This document shows positions 1 through 5,604 of a DNA stretch of 5,792 nucleotides, piece after piece. Position 1 is the stretch's first letter. The number at the start of each line of letters is the position of its first letter. The DNA is taken from NCBI GenBank assembly GCA_003132865.1, contig PKYZ01000457.1, positions 1 to 5,792 on the forward strand, given 5' to 3'. The notes beneath the pieces were generated by a model, which saw nothing but the letters and a program-made list of their open reading frames with translations, searched no databases and had not been told where the DNA came from. The stretch is from Bryobacterales bacterium (lineage in GTDB: Bacteria; Acidobacteriota; Terriglobia; Bryobacterales; Bryobacteraceae). A program made the position numbers and the translations under genes.

Positions 1-91
1 ACGATTCCGACGATGCCGATCACCATTCCGAGAACCGCCGAAAAGTGATCGGCATCCCGTCGGAATGGTGATCGCCATCGCTCGGAATACG
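1..91. repeat. Inverted and tandem repeat cluster, possible IS end
   Basis: Positions 2-31 and 60-91 are inverted copies of one sequence of about 30 bp. They differ by one substitution and two single-base insertions, and the spacer is 28 bp. The core arm, 11-31 against 60-80, is 21 bp with one mismatch. A further direct copy begins at 45 (GTGATCGGCATC) and repeats at 68 (GTGATCGCCATC), a period of about 23 bp. Nothing in this stretch looks like protein, although one plus-strand frame happens to be open. Clustered short repeats of this kind occur at the termini of some insertion sequences, for example the IS21 family, where they can serve as transposase binding sites. That identity is inference; no transposase is visible because the window starts here. 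A local repeat element or an assembly artefact at a contig edge are alternatives. Confidence 0.6.
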
Positions 92-319
92 CACACGTCC
101 GAGTGGGTGGAGTACGCTTTCGAGAAACCGGCTACGGTCTCGGAGTGCCGGGTCTATTGGTTCGACGACACGGGCCGCGGCGAGGTCCGTGTGCCGGCTT
201 GGTGGCGGCTGCTGTATCGCGATGGGAACGAATGGAAACCGGTGCGCGCTCGCGAATCGTACGGCGTCGAGCAGGACACTTATAACCGGGTGGCCTTCGT
301 GGCCGACAGCCCCCGGTAA
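65..319 (+). pseudogene. Remnant of a GH127/DUF1680-type glycosidase C-terminal domain
   Basis: The frame reads as a fragment of the C-terminal beta-sandwich domain found in GH127 (DUF1680, beta-L-arabinofuranosidase-like) proteins. The recognisable part starts near position 95 (SEWVEYAFEKP) and continues through VYWFDDTGRG, RVPAWWRLLYRDG and EWKPV to YNRVAF, then ends at a TAA. From memory of the family, a catalytic domain of several hundred residues should precede it, and a further strand ending in a segment like GILEW should follow. Both are missing, so it is truncated at both ends. The first in-frame ATG (65) lies inside the repeat cluster and has no convincing ribosome site; the frame is open back to position 2 but reads as arginine-rich non-protein sequence. 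The gene converges on cheB and ends one base from its stop. It is most likely a dead fragment left by rearrangement. The family call is moderately sure; a short expressed protein is possible but unlikely. Confidence 0.6.
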
Positions 320-320
320 G

Positions 321-1376
321 CTACGCTGCCGGCGCAACGGCGGCCAGGATCGCCTGCGGGATTCCGGGCAGCGCCACCACGCGGCCAGCAGCCCCTGCGC
401 GGATGGCTTCCCTAGGCATGCCGAAGACCACGCAAGTGGATTCATCCTGCGCAATGGTTCGTGCGCCGGCCTGACGCATCTTGAGCAGCCCCTGCGCTCC
501 GTCGGAGCCCATACCCGTAAGCAGCACTCCGACCGCGTGCGCGCCCGCCGACTCCGCCACGGAACTGAACATGACATCCACCGATGGACGCTGGTAACAA
601 ACCCGCGGGCCGGTCTTGACCGCCACGCGATAACCGTCGGCGCTTTTGCGCAACAGCATGTGCAGATCTCCCGGGGCCACCAGCGCCCGGCCCGGACGCA
701 GCGTGTCTCCGTCTTCCGCTTCTTTCACTTCGAAGGCGCACATTTGATTGAGCCGGGTGGCGAACGCCCGTGAAAATCCTGCCGGGATGTGTTGCGTAAT
801 CACGATTCCCGGAACGCCCTGTGGCAGTCGCGGCAGGATATTGGCGATGGCTTCCGTCCCTCCGGTGGAAGCGCCGATGGCAATCACCGTGGACGGCGTC
901 CACTGGCTGGCCGCGAGACGAGGCGGCGAAGTTGCGGGCGCGGCGTGCTTGACATCGGCCGCGGGGCGGATGTGGGCGGCTGCCGCGGCGCGGATCTTGG
1001 AGGCCAGTTCCAGCCGCAACTCGCCCACCGAATACGGCCCGCCCGGCTTGGCCAACACTTCCACGGCCCCCAGGCTCAAGGCCTGCATGGCAGTCTGGCA
1101 GGACGCCTGCGCCAGGGAACTAATCACGATCACCGGCATGGGGCGGAAGTGCATCAGCTTCTTCAGAAAGGTCAGGCCGTCCATGCGTGGCATCTCTATA
1201 TCCAGGGTCAGCACATCCGGCTGCAGGGAGAGGATCTTGTCGCGCGCAATGTATGGGTCCGGCGCGGTCCCGACCACTTCCAGATCCGGTTGCCCGGAGA
1301 GCGCTTCCGTCAGGATCTTGCGCACGATGGCGGAGTCGTCCACCACTAATACGCGGATTCTTCCGTCAGTCGGCAT
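321..1376 (-). CDS. cheB: CheB, receptor methylesterase / glutamine deamidase response regulator
   Basis: CheB hydrolyses glutamyl methyl esters on chemoreceptors, and in many species deamidates receptor glutamines, when its receiver is phosphorylated by CheA. The 351-residue protein has the full two-domain layout. A receiver spans about residues 7-125, with acidic pair D13-D14, phosphoacceptor D59 in LTLDIEMPRMDG, and K110 in LAKPGG. An Ala-rich linker covers about 128-160. The esterase domain runs from about 163 to the end, with the triad S170 (GASTGG), H196 (TQHIPAGF) and D292 (TGMGSDG). The ATG at 1376 is chosen because the receiver begins just after it (MPTDGRIRVLVVDDS) and a GGAG lies 4 nt upstream; an in-frame codon at 1412 would add 12 unsupported residues. 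It overlaps the end of the CheX-like gene by 11 nt and is last in the operon. No terminator hairpin is visible before the convergent remnant. Confidence 0.97.
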   Translation of the reverse strand: MPTDGRIRVLVVDDSAIVRKILTEALSGQPDLEVVGTAPDPYIARDKILSLQPDVLTLDIEMPRMDGLTFLKKLMHFRPMPVIVISSLAQASCQTAMQALSLGAVEVLAKPGGPYSVGELRLELASKIRAAAAAHIRPAADVKHAAPATSPPRLAASQWTPSTVIAIGASTGGTEAIANILPRLPQGVPGIVITQHIPAGFSRAFATRLNQMCAFEVKEAEDGDTLRPGRALVAPGDLHMLLRKSADGYRVAVKTGPRVCYQRPSVDVMFSSVAESAGAHAVGVLLTGMGSDGAQGLLKMRQAGARTIAQDESTCVVFGMPREAIRAGAAGRVVALPGIPQAILAAVAPAA

Positions 1377-1821
1377 GATGCTCCAGTGCCAGCCAGAGGT
1401 CGATGGTGCCATCGCCCACGTCCAGCGATTGACTTAGTGCGTCCGGCGGACAGGCGGCGCCGTCCGGCAAGAGTTCCGGGCTGCACAACCGGAAGTGCTC
1501 TTCGGCTTTCACGCGGCTGAGCAGCGAGCCGCAGATCATGTTGGCCAACTCGCAGATCACGGACCCGAGTTGCGAGACCGGGAGTGGATCGTCCTCCTCG
1601 GAGGCCAGAAAGTTGGCCGCCAAGGCGCGCACCGCCGGCTCGGAAACGCTGAGAGTCAGGGCGCCGCTGGGGGTGCCCTCAAAGCTGAGGCGCGCCGCCA
1701 AACGCGGCACGGCTGGGGAGGCGCTTGCCGGCGCGGGACCGTAAACACCCGTGAAGAACATGGTTTCCAGAACTTCCCCGGTGGCTGCCACCAGCATCTC
1801 ATCCCATTCGTTATCCGGCAT
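1366..1821 (-). CDS. cheX: CheX/CheC-family CheY-phosphate phosphatase
   Basis: This 151-residue protein belongs by motif to the CheC/CheX/FliY phosphatase family, which dephosphorylates CheY-P and so ends the signal. The family signature (D/S)-x3-E-x2-N is present as S87-VIC-E91-LA-N94, followed about 20 residues later by the expected Pro (P115 in LCSPELL). E91 and N94 would be the catalytic pair, with Asn placing the attacking water. Only one such motif is seen, as in CheX, whereas CheC usually has two. The N-terminus (EWDEMLVAATGEVLETMFF) fits the first helix of CheX-type domains. The ATG at 1821 is chosen over longer in-frame options because a strong GGGAGG lies 5 nt upstream and the longer version is an Arg/Cys-rich shadow of the cheY 3' end. 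It overlaps cheY by 11 nt and cheB by 11 nt. Placement directly after a small receiver gene supports that receiver as its substrate. The family is fairly sure; activity is inferred. Confidence 0.86.
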   Translation of the reverse strand: MPDNEWDEMLVAATGEVLETMFFTGVYGPAPASASPAVPRLAARLSFEGTPSGALTLSVSEPAVRALAANFLASEEDDPLPVSQLGSVICELANMICGSLLSRVKAEEHFRLCSPELLPDGAACPPDALSQSLDVGDGTIDLWLALEHHAD

Positions 1822-2200
1822 AAGCTCCTCCCAACACGCGCTCCAGCTCCTCGCGCAAGGTCTCCGGCATGAAAGGCTTCTTGACATAGCCGCGCGCCCC
1901 CAATGAAAGCATTTGGTGCAAGCGGCTCTCGGTGCCGTCGGTAGACACGACGACGACCGGCACGGACCTCAGCATGTCGTCCGCTTCCAGGCACCGCATC
2001 AACTGTTCTCCGTCCATCGACGGCATGTTGATGTCGGTCAACACCAGATCCACCCATTGCTCACGCAACAGTTTCAGAGCTTCACGGCCGTCGGAGGCTT
2101 CCAGAAACTCGGTCCCCTCCATGCCGGAAAGCACGATGATGCGGCGAATGAAGGCCCGCATGACGGGCGAATCGTCTACAATCAGGACACGCAAGGCCAT
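1811..2200 (-). CDS. cheY: CheY-type single-domain response regulator
   Basis: This is a 129-residue stand-alone receiver with no output domain. It would take phosphate from CheA and carry the signal to the motor or another target. Acidic residues D9-D10 (VDDS) bind Mg2+. D56 in LTDINMPSMDG is the phosphoacceptor. S86 in VVVVST occupies the switch Ser/Thr place, Y105 the aromatic switch place, and K108 in KKPF is the conserved lysine. The length is normal for CheY. The ATG at 2200 begins directly at the first beta strand (MALRVLIVDDS) and has AAGGAG 7 nt upstream; the in-frame extension up to 2359 only shadows cheD. It overlaps cheD by 19 nt and the CheX-like gene by 11 nt. The next gene being a likely CheY-P phosphatase supports a chemotaxis role. 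Whether it acts on flagella, pili or another output cannot be read from the sequence. Confidence 0.94.
   Translation of the reverse strand: MALRVLIVDDSPVMRAFIRRIIVLSGMEGTEFLEASDGREALKLLREQWVDLVLTDINMPSMDGEQLMRCLEADDMLRSVPVVVVSTDGTESRLHQMLSLGARGYVKKPFMPETLREELERVLGGAYAG
1825..1832 (-). promoter_or_regulatory. Ribosome binding site of the cheX-like gene
   Basis: The minus strand reads GGGAGGAG here, inside the last codons of cheY. The GGGAGG part sits 5 nt before the ATG at 1821. It is the best Shine-Dalgarno match in the operon and decides the start of the CheX-like protein, excluding the longer in-frame reading that would begin at 1887. Confidence 0.75.
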
Positions 2201-2715
2201 GAATTTACTCCTTTCGTCGCGGAACACGAAGGCGCCAGTTCCCACTCTGCCGATCCCGCCCCGCGCAACCAGAATCGCCCGCTGCCCACCTCCAGGCGCA
2301 CGGTGCGCGGGACGTTGCCGCCCACATCTTCTGCCTGCACCAGCACGCCCGCCTTCCAAAGGACCTTGCGCAGCGCGAGATAATTTCGTTTGCCGATGTT
2401 AAAGATCCCTTCACTATCCATCACTTGAGCTCCTCCAGCCACGCGCACCACTAAGCGGCGTTTCTCGGCGCCGTATTCGTAGGCGCGGCGAAACAGCAGC
2501 GGGATGCCGGTATCGGCGAACATATACGGATTCTCGCCGGCTTTGGCGGGCGAAATTGCGGATTCCGGCAGCATATAATGCAGCAGCCCGCCCACCCCCG
2601 CCACCGGATCGTGTATGGCGACCGCGATGCAGGAACCGAGCGCGTAAGTCACCAGCACTTGATCGCGCGATTTGCTGATCTGGCAATCCGCCACCCCCAC
2701 CACTACGTTGGCCAT
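2182..2715 (-). CDS. cheD: CheD, chemoreceptor glutamine deamidase
   Basis: CheD converts specific receptor glutamines to glutamates, and in some species also binds CheC or CheX-type phosphatases. The 177-residue protein shows the family core. ALGSCIAVAIHDP carries the catalytic Cys29, LLHYMLPES carries the catalytic His46, and Thr23 lies just before the Cys loop. Later family blocks are RVAGGAQVM (about 91-99), FNIGKRN (105-111) and DVGGNVPRTVRLEVGSG (130-146). About 25 residues follow the last block and look unstructured (SCSATKGVNSWPCVS); they overlap the start of cheY by 19 nt. The ATG at 2715 is preferred: it lies one base after the cheR stop (TGA-G-ATG) with GGGG 5 nt upstream. A TTG at 2730 would add five residues and overlap cheR by 14 nt, and cannot be excluded. 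Function is very likely from the intact Cys/His pair. Confidence 0.95.
   Translation of the reverse strand: MANVVVGVADCQISKSRDQVLVTYALGSCIAVAIHDPVAGVGGLLHYMLPESAISPAKAGENPYMFADTGIPLLFRRAYEYGAEKRRLVVRVAGGAQVMDSEGIFNIGKRNYLALRKVLWKAGVLVQAEDVGGNVPRTVRLEVGSGRFWLRGAGSAEWELAPSCSATKGVNSWPCVS
2208..2213 (-). promoter_or_regulatory. Ribosome binding site of cheY
   Basis: The minus strand reads AAGGAG 7 nt before the ATG at 2200, within the cheD coding region. It fixes the cheY start at the beginning of the receiver fold and allows reinitiation by ribosomes finishing cheD 16-18 nt past the cheY start. Confidence 0.75.
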
Positions 2716-2716
2716 C

Positions 2717-3589
2717 TCAACCCCGTCCAACTCCCGCGCCGGGCTTCCGATAAATCGCCGGCCGTACGTAAGTCAATTCGTGCCGCACCCCGGTAAGGCT
2801 TTCGGCATGGCCGATGAACAGGTATCCGCCGGGTTCCAGGCAGGCGGCCAGGCGGTTCACCACGCCTTCCTGGGTGGCCTTGTCGAAGTAGATCATGACA
2901 TTGCGGCAGAAAATCACCGGAAAAAGACTGTGTTGCGAGAAAGGCTCCACCAGGTTCAGCCGCGCGAACTCGACTTGGCTGCGCACTTCCGGCTTGACCC
3001 GGTACCACCCCTTCCAGCGGCCTTCGCCCCGCAAGAGAAACTGGCGCAGCCAGGCGGGTAGAACGGCGCTGAATCGTTCGGCGGGATAGACGGCGCTTTT
3101 TGCGGCCGCCAGAGCCTTGGTGGAAATATCGGTGGCCAGGATGCGCACTTTCCGGAACGCGTCGGCGCCCCATTGATCGTAAAGCGTGAAAGCCAACGTA
3201 TAGGGTTCCTCGCCGGTGGAACACGCGGCGCTCCATAGCTCGATGCGAGGGCGCTCGCGCAAACCGGGCAACACGCTCTGCTTCAGAAACTCGAAGTGCG
3301 CCGCTTCCCGCATAAAACTGGTGTGGTTGGTGGCGAGTGCGTCGATCATTCCGATCAACGCCTCGCCGCTGCGGTCGCCGACCACGTGCCGGTAATATTC
3401 TTCGAAGGAGTCGAAGCCACCCTGGCGCATGCGTTTGCCCAGCCGGGCGGCTACCAATTCCTCTTTCCCGTTGCGGAGATCCAGGCCAAACTTGTCGTAG
3501 GCCAAGCGCCGGATCGCCTCGAATTCGTGAGGCTTCAGGCGCTGGACTTGGACCGGCGCGGCCTCATCCTGGATAGCAGCCTTACTCAT
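2717..3589 (-). CDS. cheR: CheR, chemoreceptor glutamate methyltransferase
   Basis: CheR transfers methyl groups from S-adenosylmethionine to receptor glutamates. The 290 residues match the usual two-domain length. A helical N-terminal domain (about 18-95) ends with the conserved NHTSFMRE segment. The SAM-binding Rossmann domain follows, with LWSAACSTGEEPYTLAF (118-134), the acidic ATDIS site (152-156), FCRNVMIYFD (227-236) and GGYLFIGHAESL (254-265). The beta-subdomain region RGEGRWKGWYRV (about 187-198) is similar in length and glycine content to the RGTGPHEG region of E. coli CheR, which docks on receptor C-terminal pentapeptides. This fits the pentapeptide-like tail on the MCP at the right edge. 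The ATG at 3589 overlaps the cheA stop by 8 nt (ATGAGTAA), with AAGGAA 7 nt upstream. The CheR family call is as sure as sequence reading allows. Confidence 0.97.
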   Translation of the reverse strand: MSKAAIQDEAAPVQVQRLKPHEFEAIRRLAYDKFGLDLRNGKEELVAARLGKRMRQGGFDSFEEYYRHVVGDRSGEALIGMIDALATNHTSFMREAAHFEFLKQSVLPGLRERPRIELWSAACSTGEEPYTLAFTLYDQWGADAFRKVRILATDISTKALAAAKSAVYPAERFSAVLPAWLRQFLLRGEGRWKGWYRVKPEVRSQVEFARLNLVEPFSQHSLFPVIFCRNVMIYFDKATQEGVVNRLAACLEPGGYLFIGHAESLTGVRHELTYVRPAIYRKPGAGVGRG

Positions 3590-5585
3590 GCGCGCGTTCC
3601 TTAATCAGTCCAGCCACGTCCAAAATCAATGCCACGCGGCCATCTCCCAGGATGGCGCCCCCGGCAATCCCAGCGATGTTCTTGAAAGTGTCACCCAGGC
3701 TTTTGATGACGGCTTCTTGTTTGCCGATTAGCTCGTCCACCATCAGGCAGAAGCGCTGGCCCTCCCCTTCGGCCACGATCAGCAGTCCCTGGCAGGGATC
3801 CTCGGAACGCGGCTTGACCCCAAACTTATGGTAGAGGCGGACCACCGCGAGCAGATTTCCCCGCATCATGACCATCTCCGCCCGATTTTGGACGGTGAAA
3901 ATGGCGTCCGCCGCGGGCCGGAACATTTCGCGCACGGCGAACAACGGCACGATATAGCGTTCGGGCCCTACTCCGACCACCAGGCCATCGATAATGGCAA
4001 GCGTCAACGGCACCTTAAGAGTAAATGTGGCGCCCTGCCCAGCGCGGGATTGAATCTCGACGTGGCCCCGCAGCTTCTGGATCTGCTTCCGCACCACATC
4101 CATTCCCACTCCGCGGCCGGAGACGTCGGTAACCCGCGCCGCCGTGGAGAAACCGGGTTCAAATATGAGAGGAAAGGCTTCGTTCTCCGAAAGATGCTCC
4201 GGATTGCCGACCAATCCCTTCTCCATGGCCTTGGCCAGGATGCGCTCCGCGTCCAACCCCCGTCCGTCGTCGGATATCTGGATGACGATGTGGCCCGCCT
4301 GGTGACACGCGCGCAAGCCAATGCGGGCCAGGGGTTTTTTGCCCGCCGCCGCGCGCCCATCGGGATCTTCGATGCCATGGTCCAGGGAGTTACGCACCAT
4401 GTGCATGAGGGGATCGGCCAGTTCTTCCACGATGGTGCGGTCGATTTCGGTTTCCTCGCCGCCGATTTCCAATTCCGTGGGCTTTCCCATCTTGCGGGAC
4501 AAATCGCGCACTTGCCTTGCCACGCGCTGAAACAACTGGCCGATGGGCACCAGGCGCATGGACATGGAAGTCTTCTGCAGTTCGGCGGTGATGCGCGCCA
4601 GTTGCGCCAGATTGCGTTGCAGGCGGGGACTCTTCAAAGTAGCCAAGTCGGGGTCGTGGCGCACCATGGACTGCGCGATCACCAACTCTCCGGCCATGTC
4701 CACCAGATAGTCCAGCTTCCCGGTGTCCACTTTTACGGCTTTAGCCTCTTCGGGTGGTGTTTGCGGCCGGCCGGGGCTCGGAGCGGAGGCGGGCTCAGGC
4801 TCTGCGCGCAGAGCGTCCGTAGTGGACGCGCAGACCTGGAGGTCTGCCCCACACCGCGGTTGCGGGCTGGTCATGAGATTCCGGACGCGTTCCAAGAGGC
4901 GGGAATAGTCCGGCGCGCCCGGCGCCTCGTGTCCGTGCAACCTGGAATCTATGCCGCTCACGCAGGTCTTCAGGTAATCCGCGCTCTCCAAAACCACGTC
5001 GATCACGTGCGAAGTGATGCTCAGCTTGCCGTTGCGCGCCAGGTCCAGCACGGTCTCCACGTTGTGGGAAACCTCCCGCACGGCATCCAGTTCCAGAAAA
5101 CCGGCCAGTCCCTTGATGGTGTGAAAAGCGCGGAAGATGGAATTGATCGCTTCGGCATTACCCGGATCCTGCTCCAGCGCCAGGGAACGGCTCTCGATGG
5201 CCGCCAGGTGCTCTCGCGATTCCAGCACGAAATCGGACAGCAGTTCCGGATCCTGCGCCAGAGAATAGGCCGCGGGTTCTTGCGCGGCCGCTGGAACGGA
5301 GCTGCTCTCCAACGCCTGCTGCATGGCTGCCACGCCGGTTTCGAGCGCGTGCGAAAGTGCATCGCGAGCGGTGCTATCCGGCGAGTCCAGCGTCGCGCAT
5401 AGTTCCGACGCGATGCGCGCCACCTCCCGACAGCCGCCCGCCTCGGCGCGGTCGCGGACTCCGCGCACCGCACCAGCCAAGGCGAGCAGAGACTGGTCAA
5501 AGCCGGCTTCAGACGACAGATCTTCTACGACTACTTTCGTGGCCAGGGCTTCGATTTCCTGGCGCAGTTCCATTTGCTCGGGCAT
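3582..5585 (-). CDS. cheA: CheA, chemotaxis histidine kinase (no P2 domain)
   Basis: CheA autophosphorylates under receptor control and feeds CheY and CheB. In 667-residue numbering from ATG 5585: a helical N-terminal extension (about 5-95) of unknown role; P1 HPt at about 112-216 with phosphoacceptor His155 in AFHTIKGLAGF; a Pro/Ala-rich linker (about 235-284); P3 dimerisation (284-346); P4 kinase with N-box MHMVRNSLDHGIE (N399), G1 DDGRG (439-443), F-box FEPGFST (475-481) and G2 SGRGVGMD (489-496); and a P5 CheW-like domain from about 526 to the end. No P2 domain fits between P1 and P3. ATG 5585 lies 19 nt after the MCP stop. ATG 5627 is in frame but lies inside the MCP coding end and would add 14 residues; ATG 5573 is a shorter option. 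The kinase motifs are intact. Three consecutive DNA palindromes lie in the linker-coding part (4799-4847). Confidence 0.97.
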   Translation of the reverse strand: MPEQMELRQEIEALATKVVVEDLSSEAGFDQSLLALAGAVRGVRDRAEAGGCREVARIASELCATLDSPDSTARDALSHALETGVAAMQQALESSSVPAAAQEPAAYSLAQDPELLSDFVLESREHLAAIESRSLALEQDPGNAEAINSIFRAFHTIKGLAGFLELDAVREVSHNVETVLDLARNGKLSITSHVIDVVLESADYLKTCVSGIDSRLHGHEAPGAPDYSRLLERVRNLMTSPQPRCGADLQVCASTTDALRAEPEPASAPSPGRPQTPPEEAKAVKVDTGKLDYLVDMAGELVIAQSMVRHDPDLATLKSPRLQRNLAQLARITAELQKTSMSMRLVPIGQLFQRVARQVRDLSRKMGKPTELEIGGEETEIDRTIVEELADPLMHMVRNSLDHGIEDPDGRAAAGKKPLARIGLRACHQAGHIVIQISDDGRGLDAERILAKAMEKGLVGNPEHLSENEAFPLIFEPGFSTAARVTDVSGRGVGMDVVRKQIQKLRGHVEIQSRAGQGATFTLKVPLTLAIIDGLVVGVGPERYIVPLFAVREMFRPAADAIFTVQNRAEMVMMRGNLLAVVRLYHKFGVKPRSEDPCQGLLIVAEGEGQRFCLMVDELIGKQEAVIKSLGDTFKNIAGIAGGAILGDGRVALILDVAGLIKERAHE
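4799..4847. repeat. Three adjacent palindromes within the cheA linker
   Basis: Three inverted repeats sit back to back. Positions 4799-4814 are a perfect 16-bp palindrome (GCTCTGCGCGCAGAGC). Positions 4813-4829 have 6-bp arms GCGTCC/GGACGC around 5 nt. Positions 4830-4847 have 8-bp arms GCAGACCT/AGGTCTGC around 2 nt. Outer GTGG (4822-4825) and CCAC (4849-4852) loosely extend the last one. In cheA this codes for about residues 246-263, including GADLQVCAS and ALRAEP, in the low-complexity linker between HPt and P3. From memory, a palindrome encoding ADLQVCA or ADLEVCP recurs in acidobacterial genomes, so a mobile palindromic element inserted in frame is likely. The dispersal is recalled, not tested. 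Confidence 0.65.
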
Positions 5586-5604
5586 ACGGAGTTCCGTCCC
5601 CCTT
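5586..5604 (-). promoter_or_regulatory. MCP-cheA spacer with cheA ribosome binding site
   Basis: The 19-nt gap between the MCP stop and ATG 5585 contains AAGGGGG (5598-5604), 12 nt from the ATG, which is rather far. The space between is a small inverted repeat, ACGGA/TCCGT (5586-5590 and 5593-5597). Pairing there could bring the purine run closer to the start codon. A closer but weaker GGAA lies 6 nt from the ATG. There is no promoter, so cheA is probably co-transcribed with the MCP gene. Confidence 0.45.

Noticed and set aside
3..71. Frameshift continuing the glycosidase upstream in the third plus frame
   Set aside because: That frame ends in IPSEW and a stop, but its residues do not match the expected domain, and the repeat structure explains the sequence better than a single frameshift.
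2..91. CRISPR array at the left edge
   Set aside because: The repeated units are partly inverted, differ from each other, and lack uniform spacers of CRISPR size.
20..577. A 185-residue minus-strand open frame past the end of cheB
   Set aside because: It overlaps the cheB end in another frame and then the antisense of the glycosidase remnant and repeats; the residues are Arg/Pro/Ser-rich with no motif.
1377..1412. Longer CheB start
   Set aside because: Adds 12 residues that only shadow the CheX-like 3' end; the receiver fold starts right after the ATG at 1376, which has its own GGAG.
748..1437. A 229-residue plus-strand open frame opposite cheB
   Set aside because: Fully antisense to CheB with intact catalytic motifs; no family resemblance in its translation.
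3828..5402. A 524-residue plus-strand open frame opposite cheA
   Set aside because: It lies antisense within a clear CheA with all kinase motifs. Its length follows from GC-rich codon use on the other strand, and its translation shows no recognisable domain.
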